From positions 625,064 through 689,063 of the forward strand of contig JALAHT010000001.1 of the NCBI GenBank assembly GCA_025384855.1: a DNA stretch of 64,000 nt, in the 5' to 3' direction. The DNA is from Luteirhabdus salina. Lineage in GTDB: Bacteria > Bacteroidota > Bacteroidia > Flavobacteriales > Flavobacteriaceae. Both the position numbers and the translations under genes were made by a program. Below the pieces are notes generated by a model. That model was given only the letters and a program-made list of their open reading frames with translations, made no database searches and was not told the DNA's origin. Of this stretch, positions 52,464-61,108 are shown one piece after another; the stretch's first letter is position 1; each line of letters begins with the position of its first letter.

Positions 52464-53314
52464 GAGCAAAAATTATAATATTAGCAATACTGATATCCAC
52501 TTTCGTACCTCGACTATGCTCGGCACAGGCTACAGCGCAATCAACTATAGTACTCGATACCATTTATGCGAACGACACCAAGAATGTTGCGCTTTTCTTT
52601 CCAGAACCTATTAGGCAAGGCATAACCGGTTCAGATAATTTTGTATTTACCTACAACCGTGAGAAAGAACAGTATTTTGGCTTGCTACAAGCCAAGCCAG
52701 GGAAGGAAAGTAATTTACTGGTAGTCAACCGAAATGGCTCGATTTTTTCGTATATTGTAAGGTATAAAAAACAGCTTTCTAAGCTCAATTATTTCATTCC
52801 AGCATCCAATAGTATCGGGAATGAAAAGCCGATTGTAACCGATTCAATTCTTGCTGAATCCTCTGAAGAGCGTGTAGATAAAAGAACCTATTATTACCAA
52901 AAATTCTGCTCGTATTTGCTCAACAGAAAACAGCGTATAGGTAGAATCAAAAAGCGAAATGAAGGTATTGTTTTGAGTGTTGAGAATATCGTTTTTGATA
53001 AAGAAGAACTGTACTTCGTTATCCGGATTGAGAATAATTCTACCTTGGATTACGATTTGAATTTCTTGAACCTTTCGATTGAGACACGACAGAAAGGAAA
53101 AAGAAAATCGCTACAACGTTTGTATCAAGAGCCAATTTATAAACATAATCTGGCTTCAAAAATTGTAGAAGGTCAAACGGTACTGTTCGTTTATGTGTTG
53201 CCCAAGTTCTCGTTATCCAATGACCGTAGGGCAATTTTAGAATTGAATGAAAAGGACGGCGAACGAAATATTGAAATGAAACTATCGCACAGATATATTA
53301 ATAACCCAAATTAA
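52460..53314 (+). CDS. traN: Conjugation protein TraN (DUF4138, VirB9-like)
   Basis: A 284-aa exported protein with a signal peptide (ending LCSAQA) and the DUF4138 pattern: IVLDTIYANDTKNVALFFPEPIRQGITGS. It corresponds to VirB9 in the outer-membrane pore. It overlaps TraM by 4 bp (ATGA). Confidence 0.88.
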   Translation: MRAKIIILAILISTFVPRLCSAQATAQSTIVLDTIYANDTKNVALFFPEPIRQGITGSDNFVFTYNREKEQYFGLLQAKPGKESNLLVVNRNGSIFSYIVRYKKQLSKLNYFIPASNSIGNEKPIVTDSILAESSEERVDKRTYYYQKFCSYLLNRKQRIGRIKKRNEGIVLSVENIVFDKEELYFVIRIENNSTLDYDLNFLNLSIETRQKGKRKSLQRLYQEPIYKHNLASKIVEGQTVLFVYVLPKFSLSNDRRAILELNEKDGERNIEMKLSHRYINNPN

Positions 53315-53321
53315 TACTGTT

Positions 53322-53684
53322 ATGAAAAAAATCGTCATTTGCTCACTCGTACTTCTATTCATTTCCTGTTCAGAAAACAAGAATATGTCGCCTTCAGAAA
53401 CTGCCAAGATTGTTGCAGAAAGCTTTTTCTCAAAAGATGAATCAGTTCTAAAAAAACATACCACATCAGAAGGGTATGCCAGTTTGATTACGGTTCTAAA
53501 TATGATGCCTGATTCTGATAAAAACATCGAGGTAGAAATTTTGGATGAAGTCATTGAGGGGGACATTGCCTGGATAAAATATAAAACCTCTTTTGATGGA
53601 AAGTTGGGGATTTTCAAATTAGTCAAAGAAAATGGTCAATGGAAGGTCACTTACAATAAGCCCAGGGATAAAGGACCCTTTTAA
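53322..53684 (+). CDS. Small lipoprotein, DUF4878/NTF2-like
   Basis: A 120-aa protein with a lipobox (LLFISC, Cys16) and an NTF2-like domain (about 28-115, with EILDEVIEGDIAWIKY and ENGQWKV). It follows traN by 7 bp. Possibly a VirB7-like stabiliser of the outer pore, though DUF4878-type lipoproteins have many contexts; later tra genes (traO, P, Q) are absent. Confidence 0.65.
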   Translation: MKKIVICSLVLLFISCSENKNMSPSETAKIVAESFFSKDESVLKKHTTSEGYASLITVLNMMPDSDKNIEVEILDEVIEGDIAWIKYKTSFDGKLGIFKLVKENGQWKVTYNKPRDKGPF

Positions 53685-53781
53685 ATAATCACTAAAGATT
53701 TATTCTAATTAATTATCAGTTTTCAAAAGATTCTGAAGAGTCATACTTATACTTTGTCTTTAATAAACTCAATCTAAATAA

Positions 53782-54456
53782 TTGGCGCAAAAAATACTAA
53801 ATATAGATTGGAATATCGGAATTAAGTCCGTCGCTAATAACAGTGTAGACTTGGTACTAACCGACCCACCTTATGGCATCGATTACAGAAGTAATAAACG
53901 AGGTAAGCGGCATAAAAGAATGCCCAATGACAACAATTTAGATTGGTTGAATCATTGGGTGAAAGAGTTGAAACGTGTATGTAAAGACGAGGCACATCTA
54001 TACATTTTTTGCTCTTGGCATAATGTGGAAGTCTTTAAGTTTTTTATTGGAAAAGAATTTAGAATAAAAAATATATTAATATGGGAAAAGGAAAATCACG
54101 GAACTGGTGACCTAAAAGGCGACTATGCCCCAAAATATGAGATGATTATATTTTGTAGTAATGGAAGCAAAAAATTGAACGGAAAGCGTGATTGTAATAT
54201 TTTAAAATCTGCCAAAACCAAGAACAATAATCACCCCACAGAAAAGCCCGTTAATTTGATAAGTTATTTAATTGAAAAAAGTACCGATTTAGGTGATTTG
54301 GTATTGGATACATTTGGCGGAAGTTGCTCAACTGCCATTGCAAGTAAACAAACCGGCAGAAATTGTATTGTTTTTGAGATTGAAGCAAACTATTGTAAGA
54401 TTGGTATTAAAAACTTAGCTAGTACTTCAAAAAGATTATTTAGAATGAATAATTAA
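53782..54456 (+). CDS. DNA adenine/cytosine-N4 methyltransferase
   Basis: A 224-aa beta-class amino-methyltransferase. DPPYGIDY at residues 28-35 is the catalytic motif, and the later LDTFGGSCSTAIA is the SAM-binding motif: the order of a beta-class (N6-A or N4-C) enzyme. The start is a TTG at 53782. No HNH or restriction domain is fused. The convergent gene on the other strand carries a nuclease-like domain and may be its partner. It is the first of two methyltransferases in the mob half. Confidence 0.85.
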   Translation: MAQKILNIDWNIGIKSVANNSVDLVLTDPPYGIDYRSNKRGKRHKRMPNDNNLDWLNHWVKELKRVCKDEAHLYIFCSWHNVEVFKFFIGKEFRIKNILIWEKENHGTGDLKGDYAPKYEMIIFCSNGSKKLNGKRDCNILKSAKTKNNNHPTEKPVNLISYLIEKSTDLGDLVLDTFGGSCSTAIASKQTGRNCIVFEIEANYCKIGIKNLASTSKRLFRMNN

Positions 54457-54599
54457 GATTGTTTCTAAAGCTCAATTATTTACTAAAATTTTTAAGTCTT
54501 ACTATATAGGTCTAAAAAATTGAAATGTTATACTGAATTTCGTGTAAGTTATATAAATGACTGCCTATCAACTTATAATGTGCCCAATATCAATTTTAC

Positions 54600-54659
54600 A
54601 CCACCTATTGCACCACCTATTACACCACCAATATGACCACCTATTTGACCACCTATTTG
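54600..54659. repeat. Five 12-bp tandem repeats
   Basis: Units ACCACCTATTGC, ACCACCTATTAC, ACCACCAATATG, ACCACCTATTTG and ACCACCTATTTG follow each other without gaps in the intergenic space between the two convergent genes. Iteron-like or slippage-derived; all three + frames end soon, so coding is unlikely. Confidence 0.7.
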
Positions 54660-54717
54660 ATTACAAATCCTAAAAAATAAGTAAACTTAAGGTTGTGAAT
54701 AAAGATACGTTATAAAA

Positions 54718-56211
54718 CTATTTATTCTTATCCACAAATTTGACTTGGTCTTTAGATGTTAGTACATTTGGAAACATTGGGATTAAATCTTGATTTTTAG
54801 ACAGTCTCATCTCAATATCATCCCTATTCCACCAAGAAGTCCAAATTCCTTGAGATGGTAACGATTCGAGTTTTTCTGTAAGTGCTGAAGAAATTTGGGT
54901 GTTTACGGCTAAAAAGAAGCCTTGTGAATTATGAGTTTCTACAGTATCTCGCATATCCAATACTTTCCCTTTTCCAATTGTAGATTTTCCCGATTTGCAT
55001 TGCCCTACAACTTTTATCAACTTTTTTGGTGGTGTGGTATCGGACATATATTCATTTATTACATTCCACTCAATAATTAAATCTCTTCCTTTATCACCTT
55101 GATTGATGGGCGCCGGTCTTCTAACGCTTTTTACATTTGGCTCACGTTCCAATAGTGCTTTAACTAATAGCTCGAATTGATCAGGACAGACCTTTTCTTT
55201 CCAAATAAATTGTGATATAGGAAACAATAGTTCAGATTCTCTATTATGGCGCTGTCTTATGATTTCTCTCTCTTTTTTATATTCATCAAATCCACAAATT
55301 CTACCCAATGCAATAATATAATCTTCCATTACGGTAACGACCATATTTTCCATAGGGATAACCGGGTATCCTTTTAGTTTACCGTTCTCATTAATTTTTT
55401 TAAAGTATTCGTCCATTTCAGACTTAGTCTCATCGTGAACAAAGTTTTTTATGTTATCGCTTAGCACAAATGTACCATTCTGTCCTTTTAACTGTTCAGT
55501 TTTATCTGTACACAAATCTAATGTTGCGTAGAGAAACTTTGCGAGACTACTGGATTTAATCATCGTAACTTCCTCTTCTATGTCATAGAAATATACCCAT
55601 TCTGGTCGTTCACGATCCCTATAATTATTTCGGCTAGATATACTATGCAAATGTGAAAATATGTCCTCAACATCTTCGAAAGAGTATTTATAGTTTGAGT
55701 TATCAATATTTCCAGCAGTCATACATTTATCACAAGGGCAACCTGCAAAATACCATAAGCTTTCTCGCCAAAATGCGACCATTTTTATTATTTCCTTGAC
55801 AACCTCAAAGAGTTGTTCGGCAGTTGAAATTCCGTGTAAAATTGGAACTTGGACAGGTACCAAATACCTTCCCCAAATTTCATCAGGTACAACCGGATGA
55901 CCTATGTCAAATTGCTCACAAGAGATTCCTGTTTTATAGAATCTCAAAAAAGAAGTAAACATTAGGCTTAAAATAACGTGCGCATCGGATCTGTCACCTG
56001 CATAAAAAACATCGTATGTTCTTTGAAGAAAATAAAATGATAAATTATAATTTTCATCTAATTGAAGGAAAAGTGTTATACCAGAGGATTGATCTGTAAA
56101 TATCCTAAAGTAATTGTCTTCAGCGATTTCAATTGTTAAGTGATGTTTTTTACATAAATCTTCAATAATTTCTGTTAGGTTTTGTATTTCTTCAGCGTTG
56201 TCTATTTTCAT
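54718..56211 (-). CDS. Putative PD-(D/E)XK nuclease
   Basis: A 497-aa soluble protein. Residues about 350-465 contain FELLVKALLEREPNV, GDKGRDLIIEW and VGQCKSGKS: the Glu/Asp and Q-x-K pattern of Mrr-type restriction-endonuclease folds. The rest, including an internal CPCDKC (near residue 160), matches nothing I know. It is transcribed toward the methyltransferase at 53782, so a restriction-modification pair is possible; a Mrr-like, modification-dependent enzyme is the alternative. The gene ends 59 bp from the tandem repeats. Confidence 0.6.
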   Translation of the reverse strand: MKIDNAEEIQNLTEIIEDLCKKHHLTIEIAEDNYFRIFTDQSSGITLFLQLDENYNLSFYFLQRTYDVFYAGDRSDAHVILSLMFTSFLRFYKTGISCEQFDIGHPVVPDEIWGRYLVPVQVPILHGISTAEQLFEVVKEIIKMVAFWRESLWYFAGCPCDKCMTAGNIDNSNYKYSFEDVEDIFSHLHSISSRNNYRDRERPEWVYFYDIEEEVTMIKSSSLAKFLYATLDLCTDKTEQLKGQNGTFVLSDNIKNFVHDETKSEMDEYFKKINENGKLKGYPVIPMENMVVTVMEDYIIALGRICGFDEYKKEREIIRQRHNRESELLFPISQFIWKEKVCPDQFELLVKALLEREPNVKSVRRPAPINQGDKGRDLIIEWNVINEYMSDTTPPKKLIKVVGQCKSGKSTIGKGKVLDMRDTVETHNSQGFFLAVNTQISSALTEKLESLPSQGIWTSWWNRDDIEMRLSKNQDLIPMFPNVLTSKDQVKFVDKNK

Positions 56212-56323
56212 TTAAAGCATTAATATATTGCACGTTTTAAAACTCATTTTACCCAAGATAAATATAACATTATCCTATCAAGAAAGTAAATCATAATTTA
56301 GATTTATAGGACCACTCTTTTGG

Positions 56324-57904
56324 TTAACTAAATATAGACTTTACATCACTGTAAATTTTTTCAAAATTGGCTGCCAAATCTACCCGAGAAAATTGGTTGG
56401 ATTCTTTTGGAAGTTCTCGTTTAAAACTCGGTAATTTGAACAGCACCTTTTTATCCTTTCCATCAGCATACGTAATAAACTCGCCCTGCTTTAACCTGAA
56501 GAAAACATCAGCCCTAATCTTCGGAATTTCCTTTTCGCCTGTTGTAATCCGTGTGTCAAAATCAAGATTATGTCCACGACTTATGCTTTTTGTAGGATCC
56601 TTGATGATTTCAAAAAAGCGTTCGTAATATTTAGCGGTGTCCGGGTCATTGACCTTTCCGAAAAATTGATAGGATAAATTACTGAGAATCGCTTTGCTTG
56701 CCTTGTCGCCATACATCATATCATTCTGGATTTTGTCCTGCATCACGTAGATGGTGGCAATGTCATAGCTTCGTAAAGTCGCTGGAATGCGGTGCATATT
56801 TAACAATCGGATGGTTGGTGCTTCTTCCATTAAAAGAAAGGAAGGCTTGCTGTTCCGTACACTCATTTGCTTGGTAATGGTGTGTATGATGGTCGCAATT
56901 ACTGGCGAATAGGACGTCTCAAATTTGGGATTGTTTACGATAGAGATTACAGCAGGATTTGCTTCATTATTGATATTCAATGGCACTTCGTCTGCCGACA
57001 ATGCCATAAAAATTTGTTGTGTACTGATACGCTTTAGCGCATTGGCCAGCGTGCTTTTTACGCCTGCTGTCTGTCTGTCGGAATCCTTTCCACTTATAAA
57101 AGCATCTGCCATTGCCCTCGATGTGGTATTGGTTTCCAAGAATTGGATAAGGCTGTCCGTGTCCAGATATTGGTAAATGGCAATTAAATGGGGAAGTGTA
57201 CAGAATTGTGGATAGGTAGTTTTCAGTTTCCAAATCAACCCACCAATCAAACCCTCAGCTGCATCATTGAAAAATTTTGTCGTGCCGGTCGTACCACTTT
57301 CTCTTTGCTCTAATAGGTTCTCGATTAACACCCTTGACACTTCGTTTACGCTTTCCTCATTCTCTAAATAGTTTGGCGAGATAGGATTTACCCTGTGGAT
57401 GATTTTATCAAAGGAAATGACCTTAAACGGGATATCACTATCTCTGAAAAGTGGGTACGCCATTTCGGTCAGTTCAAAATCTTTATAGTCGTGGATAATT
57501 CCACAGAAGTTCTCTTTCCGAAAGTGTTTCAGAAATCCATACACAACACTTTCGGTCTTTCCACTTCCGGCAGAACCGATGATGGATGCACCCCGTTTGA
57601 TATTATCCAATTTGAAATTGCCCTTAGTGGTAGAAAAGCTGACCTGATATTTGCTATCGCCATTTATCGGCTTGTCCGTCTTATGTAGAAAAACATACAT
57701 TCCTATGTTAATTAATATAAGAGGGCAAACCAGATAGAGGGCAATAAGAGTCAATGCGTTTTCCTCGTTTAAATAAAATACCATCGCACCAAGCACGAGA
57801 AAATTACTGATGAATGCATATCGAGTAACCCGAAACATCGCATAGAAAACAATACTGGCCAGACCAATAATTGAAAGTGTCGTTATGAGGTTATCTATTT
57901 GCAT
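56324..57904 (-). CDS. mobC: Type IV coupling protein (TraG/VirD4-like MobC)
   Basis: A 526-aa coupling protein. Two or three N-terminal membrane helices (to about residue 75), Walker A GSAGSGKTES at 110-119, and Walker B-like PSFLLMEEAPTI. It brings relaxase-bound DNA to the transfer channel. The gene starts 5 bp after the relaxase stop. On the minus strand, opposite to the tra genes, as in related elements. Confidence 0.88.
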   Translation of the reverse strand: MQIDNLITTLSIIGLASIVFYAMFRVTRYAFISNFLVLGAMVFYLNEENALTLIALYLVCPLILINIGMYVFLHKTDKPINGDSKYQVSFSTTKGNFKLDNIKRGASIIGSAGSGKTESVVYGFLKHFRKENFCGIIHDYKDFELTEMAYPLFRDSDIPFKVISFDKIIHRVNPISPNYLENEESVNEVSRVLIENLLEQRESGTTGTTKFFNDAAEGLIGGLIWKLKTTYPQFCTLPHLIAIYQYLDTDSLIQFLETNTTSRAMADAFISGKDSDRQTAGVKSTLANALKRISTQQIFMALSADEVPLNINNEANPAVISIVNNPKFETSYSPVIATIIHTITKQMSVRNSKPSFLLMEEAPTIRLLNMHRIPATLRSYDIATIYVMQDKIQNDMMYGDKASKAILSNLSYQFFGKVNDPDTAKYYERFFEIIKDPTKSISRGHNLDFDTRITTGEKEIPKIRADVFFRLKQGEFITYADGKDKKVLFKLPSFKRELPKESNQFSRVDLAANFEKIYSDVKSIFS

Positions 57905-57909
57905 AACGA

Positions 57910-58941
57910 TTAGATTCCGATGGAACTTGATTTAATTGCGATTTCAGCACCACGTCTCAACCGTTTAAGAACTCGAAGTGCAATCTGTGTTTGACTAACT
58001 GGAATATTTGGCGCTATCGGCAATCCTGTTTTTGCTATCATTTTAAACGCCAATGCCTTTTCGTTGGCTGGCAATTTCATCAAGGCAGCGAAATAAAGAT
58101 TGGGATTCTTCACAAAATCCTTTCGGGCTTTGTAGGTCTCAGCAAAGTTTCGTTTATAGCCGAAAGTCTTATCGAATGTTTTTTCTGCTCTTTCAAAAAA
58201 CTTGTCTCGGTCAAATCCTCGTTTTACGGTTTGCCCATTCAACTTCACGTCGGATGCCTTGTATTTGCTTCCGGGCGATAAGCTGAATCTGTTGGACGCA
58301 TCCTTACGGCTCACGATAATATGGATGTGGCTTTGGTTACCATCTTTTTGCATTCCCTGGACAATCCGTTTTCCGTTTTGTTGGTGGGGCGCTTGGCTTT
58401 CCAGTTTGGCGATTTCCTTTTTCATCCTTTTAATATTTCCTTCAGCTCTTCCTTCTTGGATATTTCGGATTTCCGTTTTGAGCTGAAGAATTTTCGTGGC
58501 ATACGGTTGGTTCTCTTTTACCTGAAAATCTGTCCCCTTGAAGGTGCGTTGATGCTCTATTTTTGCATAGTACTTTATATCATCGATGTTAACCGGTCGC
58601 CCTTTGATTTCCCTATTGAAGGATGCCACATAATCTTTCATCAGCTCACGGGTATATCTCTTTAAATCTTCGCTACTGTTCTGAAGTTTTTGCAATTCAT
58701 ATTTTGATGGACTCACGGTAATTGAATAGAATCTTGGTTCGTGTTTTTCCAGTTTTGCGGTATTCCCATCGATTTCCCTAATGACTTCCTCAGCAGAAAT
58801 CTCATCGCCGTATTGATTGAAAAAATGTTCCATATCCTGTTGTTCCAAACCTTGATTTTCTTTCTCTAAATACCCAACAAAATCTGCCGAACTTTTGGAA
58901 AAATTACCGCCCATTTTTTGGGGTGTTATTGTGATGTACAT
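57910..58941 (-). CDS. mobB: Relaxase / mobilization protein MobB (DUF5712-like)
   Basis: A 343-aa protein. Early N-terminal strand MYITITPQKMGGNFSKSSAD and the SHIHIIVSRKD motif (His205, His207) are those of relaxase families in Bacteroidota, which nick oriT through a Tyr. A charged helical middle (145-200) separates the two halves. It starts 10 bp after the MobA stop. Confidence 0.82.
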   Translation of the reverse strand: MYITITPQKMGGNFSKSSADFVGYLEKENQGLEQQDMEHFFNQYGDEISAEEVIREIDGNTAKLEKHEPRFYSITVSPSKYELQKLQNSSEDLKRYTRELMKDYVASFNREIKGRPVNIDDIKYYAKIEHQRTFKGTDFQVKENQPYATKILQLKTEIRNIQEGRAEGNIKRMKKEIAKLESQAPHQQNGKRIVQGMQKDGNQSHIHIIVSRKDASNRFSLSPGSKYKASDVKLNGQTVKRGFDRDKFFERAEKTFDKTFGYKRNFAETYKARKDFVKNPNLYFAALMKLPANEKALAFKMIAKTGLPIAPNIPVSQTQIALRVLKRLRRGAEIAIKSSSIGI

Positions 58942-58951
58942 AGCTCGAATA

Positions 58952-59353
58952 TTAGAGTTCGTTTTTTAGATTTGGCTTCTCTCGAAAGCCTGCCTCGCCG
59001 GCAGGCAGGCGTACTTCTTTCTTTTCTTCGGCATATTTCTTTTCAACAATCAATGGTTTTTTGTTGGGTTCTTCCATCACAAAAAGGGATTGCAACATAG
59101 CGACCGTAGGTTTGGTTTGGGTCTTTTCTACATCACGCATTATGGCGATGACCGCATTGATTCTTTTGAGCAATTTAGCTTCGATAGTTCGTCCGGTTGG
59201 TCCCAACTTTTCCTTTGGGGAAATCTCGTTATAGAGGAAAAAATCAAGGATGTTTTCCATCGCTTCGGTGTGCGTTTTAAAGTGCATTTTGGAAAATTCC
59301 TGAAACCGCTTGGCCGTTTTTCGTTTGAACCTGATAGTGATGAATGAATCCAT
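58952..59353 (-). CDS. mobA: Mobilization accessory protein MobA (BfmA/BtgA-like)
   Basis: A 133-aa protein with an RHH-type N-terminus (MDSFITIRFKRKTAKRFQEF) and a helical C-terminus. Such proteins bind oriT and aid the relaxase. The last 20 or so residues include RLPAGEAG, encoded by a palindromic repeat (58988-59010) that appears to have been inserted into the gene's tail. Confidence 0.82.
   Translation of the reverse strand: MDSFITIRFKRKTAKRFQEFSKMHFKTHTEAMENILDFFLYNEISPKEKLGPTGRTIEAKLLKRINAVIAIMRDVEKTQTKPTVAMLQSLFVMEEPNKKPLIVEKKYAEEKKEVRLPAGEAGFREKPNLKNEL
58988..59010. repeat. Palindromic element inside mobA
   Basis: GCCTGCCT (58988-58995) and AGGCAGGC (59003-59010) form an 8-bp stem with loop CGCCGGC, much more GC-rich than the flanks. 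Palindromes with this core are dispersed in flavobacterial genomes and often add LPAG-type peptides in frame. Confidence 0.6.
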
Positions 59354-59805
59354 TTCCTTTCGCTTTTTTAAAGATTTGACGTAAATCCATCCCTATTTAC
59401 TGGTGTTCCAAGACCATTTGACGCAAATTGTTGGAACTTTTAAATCCTGTTAATTTTTAAGTAATTAAAAATCAATGGATTAAAACGAAAATGGAATATG
59501 TAACGCGGCGCAGCCCGTTACCCTCTTGCTATTCCTTTTCGTCACGCGCAAGCGTGACAAAAATCCATACAATCCGGCTAAAAAGCCGATTGCCATTTTC
59601 AAGGAAAATGATTTTCCGATATGTTATTTTTCGATGTGTAAGGCTATCGGCGAAAGTCGAAAAGTGGATAGCCTTACTTTAATTTGAATGCTGAATTTCA
59701 GCAAAATAAAGATAGTGATTTTTTTTGATGTAGGTTAAATTACACACAAAAACATCCCTGAAATTTTAGATGAATGTATAACCTATATTGTAAATGATTT
59801 AAAGT
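59354..59805. other. oriT candidate region upstream of mobA
   Basis: A 450-bp region without a credible gene, right before mobA. It has five hairpins within 180 bp: GTAACG/CGTTAC at 59500-59521, GTCACGC-GCAA-GCGTGAC at 59541-59558, CGGCT-AAAA-AGCCG at 59575-59588, CATTTTC-AAG-GAAAATG at 59594-59610, and an 11-bp stem at 59638-59677. Origins of transfer near mobA/B are typically such hairpin clusters. The exact nick site was not found. Confidence 0.5.
59638..59677 (+). terminator. Long hairpin, possible terminator
   Basis: GTAAGGCTATC pairs perfectly with GATAGCCTTAC around an 18-nt loop, followed by TTTAATTT. It could end transcription or be part of the transfer origin. Confidence 0.4.
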
Positions 59806-60573
59806 TTAAGAATGAAATATCAAACCCTTTTTCTCAAGCCTACTTATGGATATATCATAATGTTCTTTCATCAATTCACTACCGATAAAATTACAATGGC
59901 TTTCAATACAACTGAGTTGCGTGGTTCCGATTCCAGAGAATGGGTCATAGATGAGACTGCCTTCGGGGAAATAGATATTAATCAGTTGATGGCATAAATC
60001 TTTTGAGTATGCTGCCTTTAAATTTGACCTATAGCCATCATTATTTTTTGCTTCGATATAGTTCGTGTAATTTTTGAAAAATCTTTGTCCCGTCTTTCCA
60101 TTTACCTTACTTATTTTTTTATTGGTTCTAAATGTATGCAAATAGGATTTCTTTACAAAGACGTAGATTAGTTCTGTTAACCTACTTAATTTTGTTGGTG
60201 AGGTTTGAAAAGGAATGGCATTTGATTTTTTCCAGCAAATTATATCTGCAATTGTCAAATTGGTTTCATTGTGGATTTTAGAAACCAAAAGTGTCGGTAA
60301 AATGGGATTCTCTTTTGAGTAAGAAATGTTGTAACAAATAACCCCTTTATCTTTCAGTACTTTTGAGAATTTTGTAAATTCTTCCGTCCTTAATTTAAGA
60401 TATTCTGCTTCGCTTAATCCGTCAATATTAGAATATCCATTATTGTAATAACAGTCGCTTCTTTCCGTATTTATATTATAGGGTGGTGATGTGATAATTC
60501 CGTCAATACACTTTTTAGGTAACCTATCTAATGTTACGCTACAGTTTTCGTTATAAATGACATTTATTCTCAC
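59806..60573 (-). CDS. DNA amino-methyltransferase (SPPY type)
   Basis: A 255-aa beta-class methyltransferase: TSPPYN at residues 28-33 (the SPPY form is typical of N4-cytosine, some N6-adenine enzymes) and DPFSGIGTTQLSC for SAM. It differs in sequence from the enzyme at 53782. No partner nuclease is adjacent, so it may be an orphan that guards the element's DNA against host restriction. It is preceded (60604-60652) by a nested inverted repeat. Confidence 0.85.
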   Translation of the reverse strand: MRINVIYNENCSVTLDRLPKKCIDGIITSPPYNINTERSDCYYNNGYSNIDGLSEAEYLKLRTEEFTKFSKVLKDKGVICYNISYSKENPILPTLLVSKIHNETNLTIADIICWKKSNAIPFQTSPTKLSRLTELIYVFVKKSYLHTFRTNKKISKVNGKTGQRFFKNYTNYIEAKNNDGYRSNLKAAYSKDLCHQLINIYFPEGSLIYDPFSGIGTTQLSCIESHCNFIGSELMKEHYDISISRLEKKGLIFHS

Positions 60574-60899
60574 TTAAATTGATGAAATCAACCCCAAAAA
60601 ATGATATCAAAATGTTTTGTAGGATTTTTCACGCAAAACCAAATTTTGATATAATCAACTATTTAAAACAGAAAAGAGCATAGATAGCTGTGGTTATAGT
60701 GTGCTGTTTTTCAGCTTTAAGAAGTTAGTTTTTATACTGTTAAGACAAAAACGGCAGTTGGTGCCAAGTACTGACATTTGACATCAAAAAATAGGATAAT
60801 GCAAAAAGTAAATGATTGAAGTGTCTAGTTTCAAAGTTTACTAAATAAAAACCAAGCACTTCAATTTAAAAAATGCTTGGTCTTTCAATCTATTCAAGA
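60574..60899. other. Non-coding gap with inverted repeat and terminator
   Basis: 326 bp without a gene. The left part has the nested inverted repeat ATATCAAAAT-GTTTTG ... CAAAAC-N2-ATTTTGATAT at 60604-60652, an operator or hairpin for the methyltransferase gene. The right end holds the terminator of the minus-strand gene at 60900. Confidence 0.5.
60841..60881 (-). terminator. Rho-independent terminator after the 65-aa gene
   Basis: On the minus strand ACCAAGCA (60881-60874) pairs with TGCTTGGT (60858-60851) and is followed by TTTTATTTAG. It ends the transcript of the 60900-61097 gene. Confidence 0.7.
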
Positions 60900-61097
60900 C
60901 TATATATTGAACACATAGGTGTAAGAATATAAATTCCGAAGTGCTTCTTCTTCAATCATCGTTTCAAAACAGCCATAATTTTCTTTTACGTATTTGCGAA
61001 TGCTATCCCCAAATTTTCGTTTCACATCTTCTTTGGACGTTTCCAAAAATCGGTTTTGAGCTTCTTGGCTCAAGTCTGTAAAATTGAGATATATCAT
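60900..61097 (-). CDS. Small conserved-type mobile-element protein
   Basis: A 65-aa soluble helical protein (MIYLNFTDLSQEAQNRFLETSKEDVKRK at the start, split by helices). I recognise no named domain, but it lies 11 bp after radC and is closed by a good terminator, which supports a real gene. Its neighbours suggest a DNA-transfer role. Confidence 0.6.
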   Translation of the reverse strand: MIYLNFTDLSQEAQNRFLETSKEDVKRKFGDSIRKYVKENYGCFETMIEEEALRNLYSYTYVFNI

Positions 61098-61108
61098 AGC
61101 TGTAAATT

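Noticed and set aside
54557-54673. 38-codon His-rich frame across the 12-bp repeats
   Set aside because: The His/Leu pattern is a by-product of the repeat unit; no promoter or partner supports it.
59491-59682. 63-codon frame over the hairpin cluster
   Set aside because: It is made of inverted-repeat sequence with no plausible protein composition; oriT-like structure is a better explanation.
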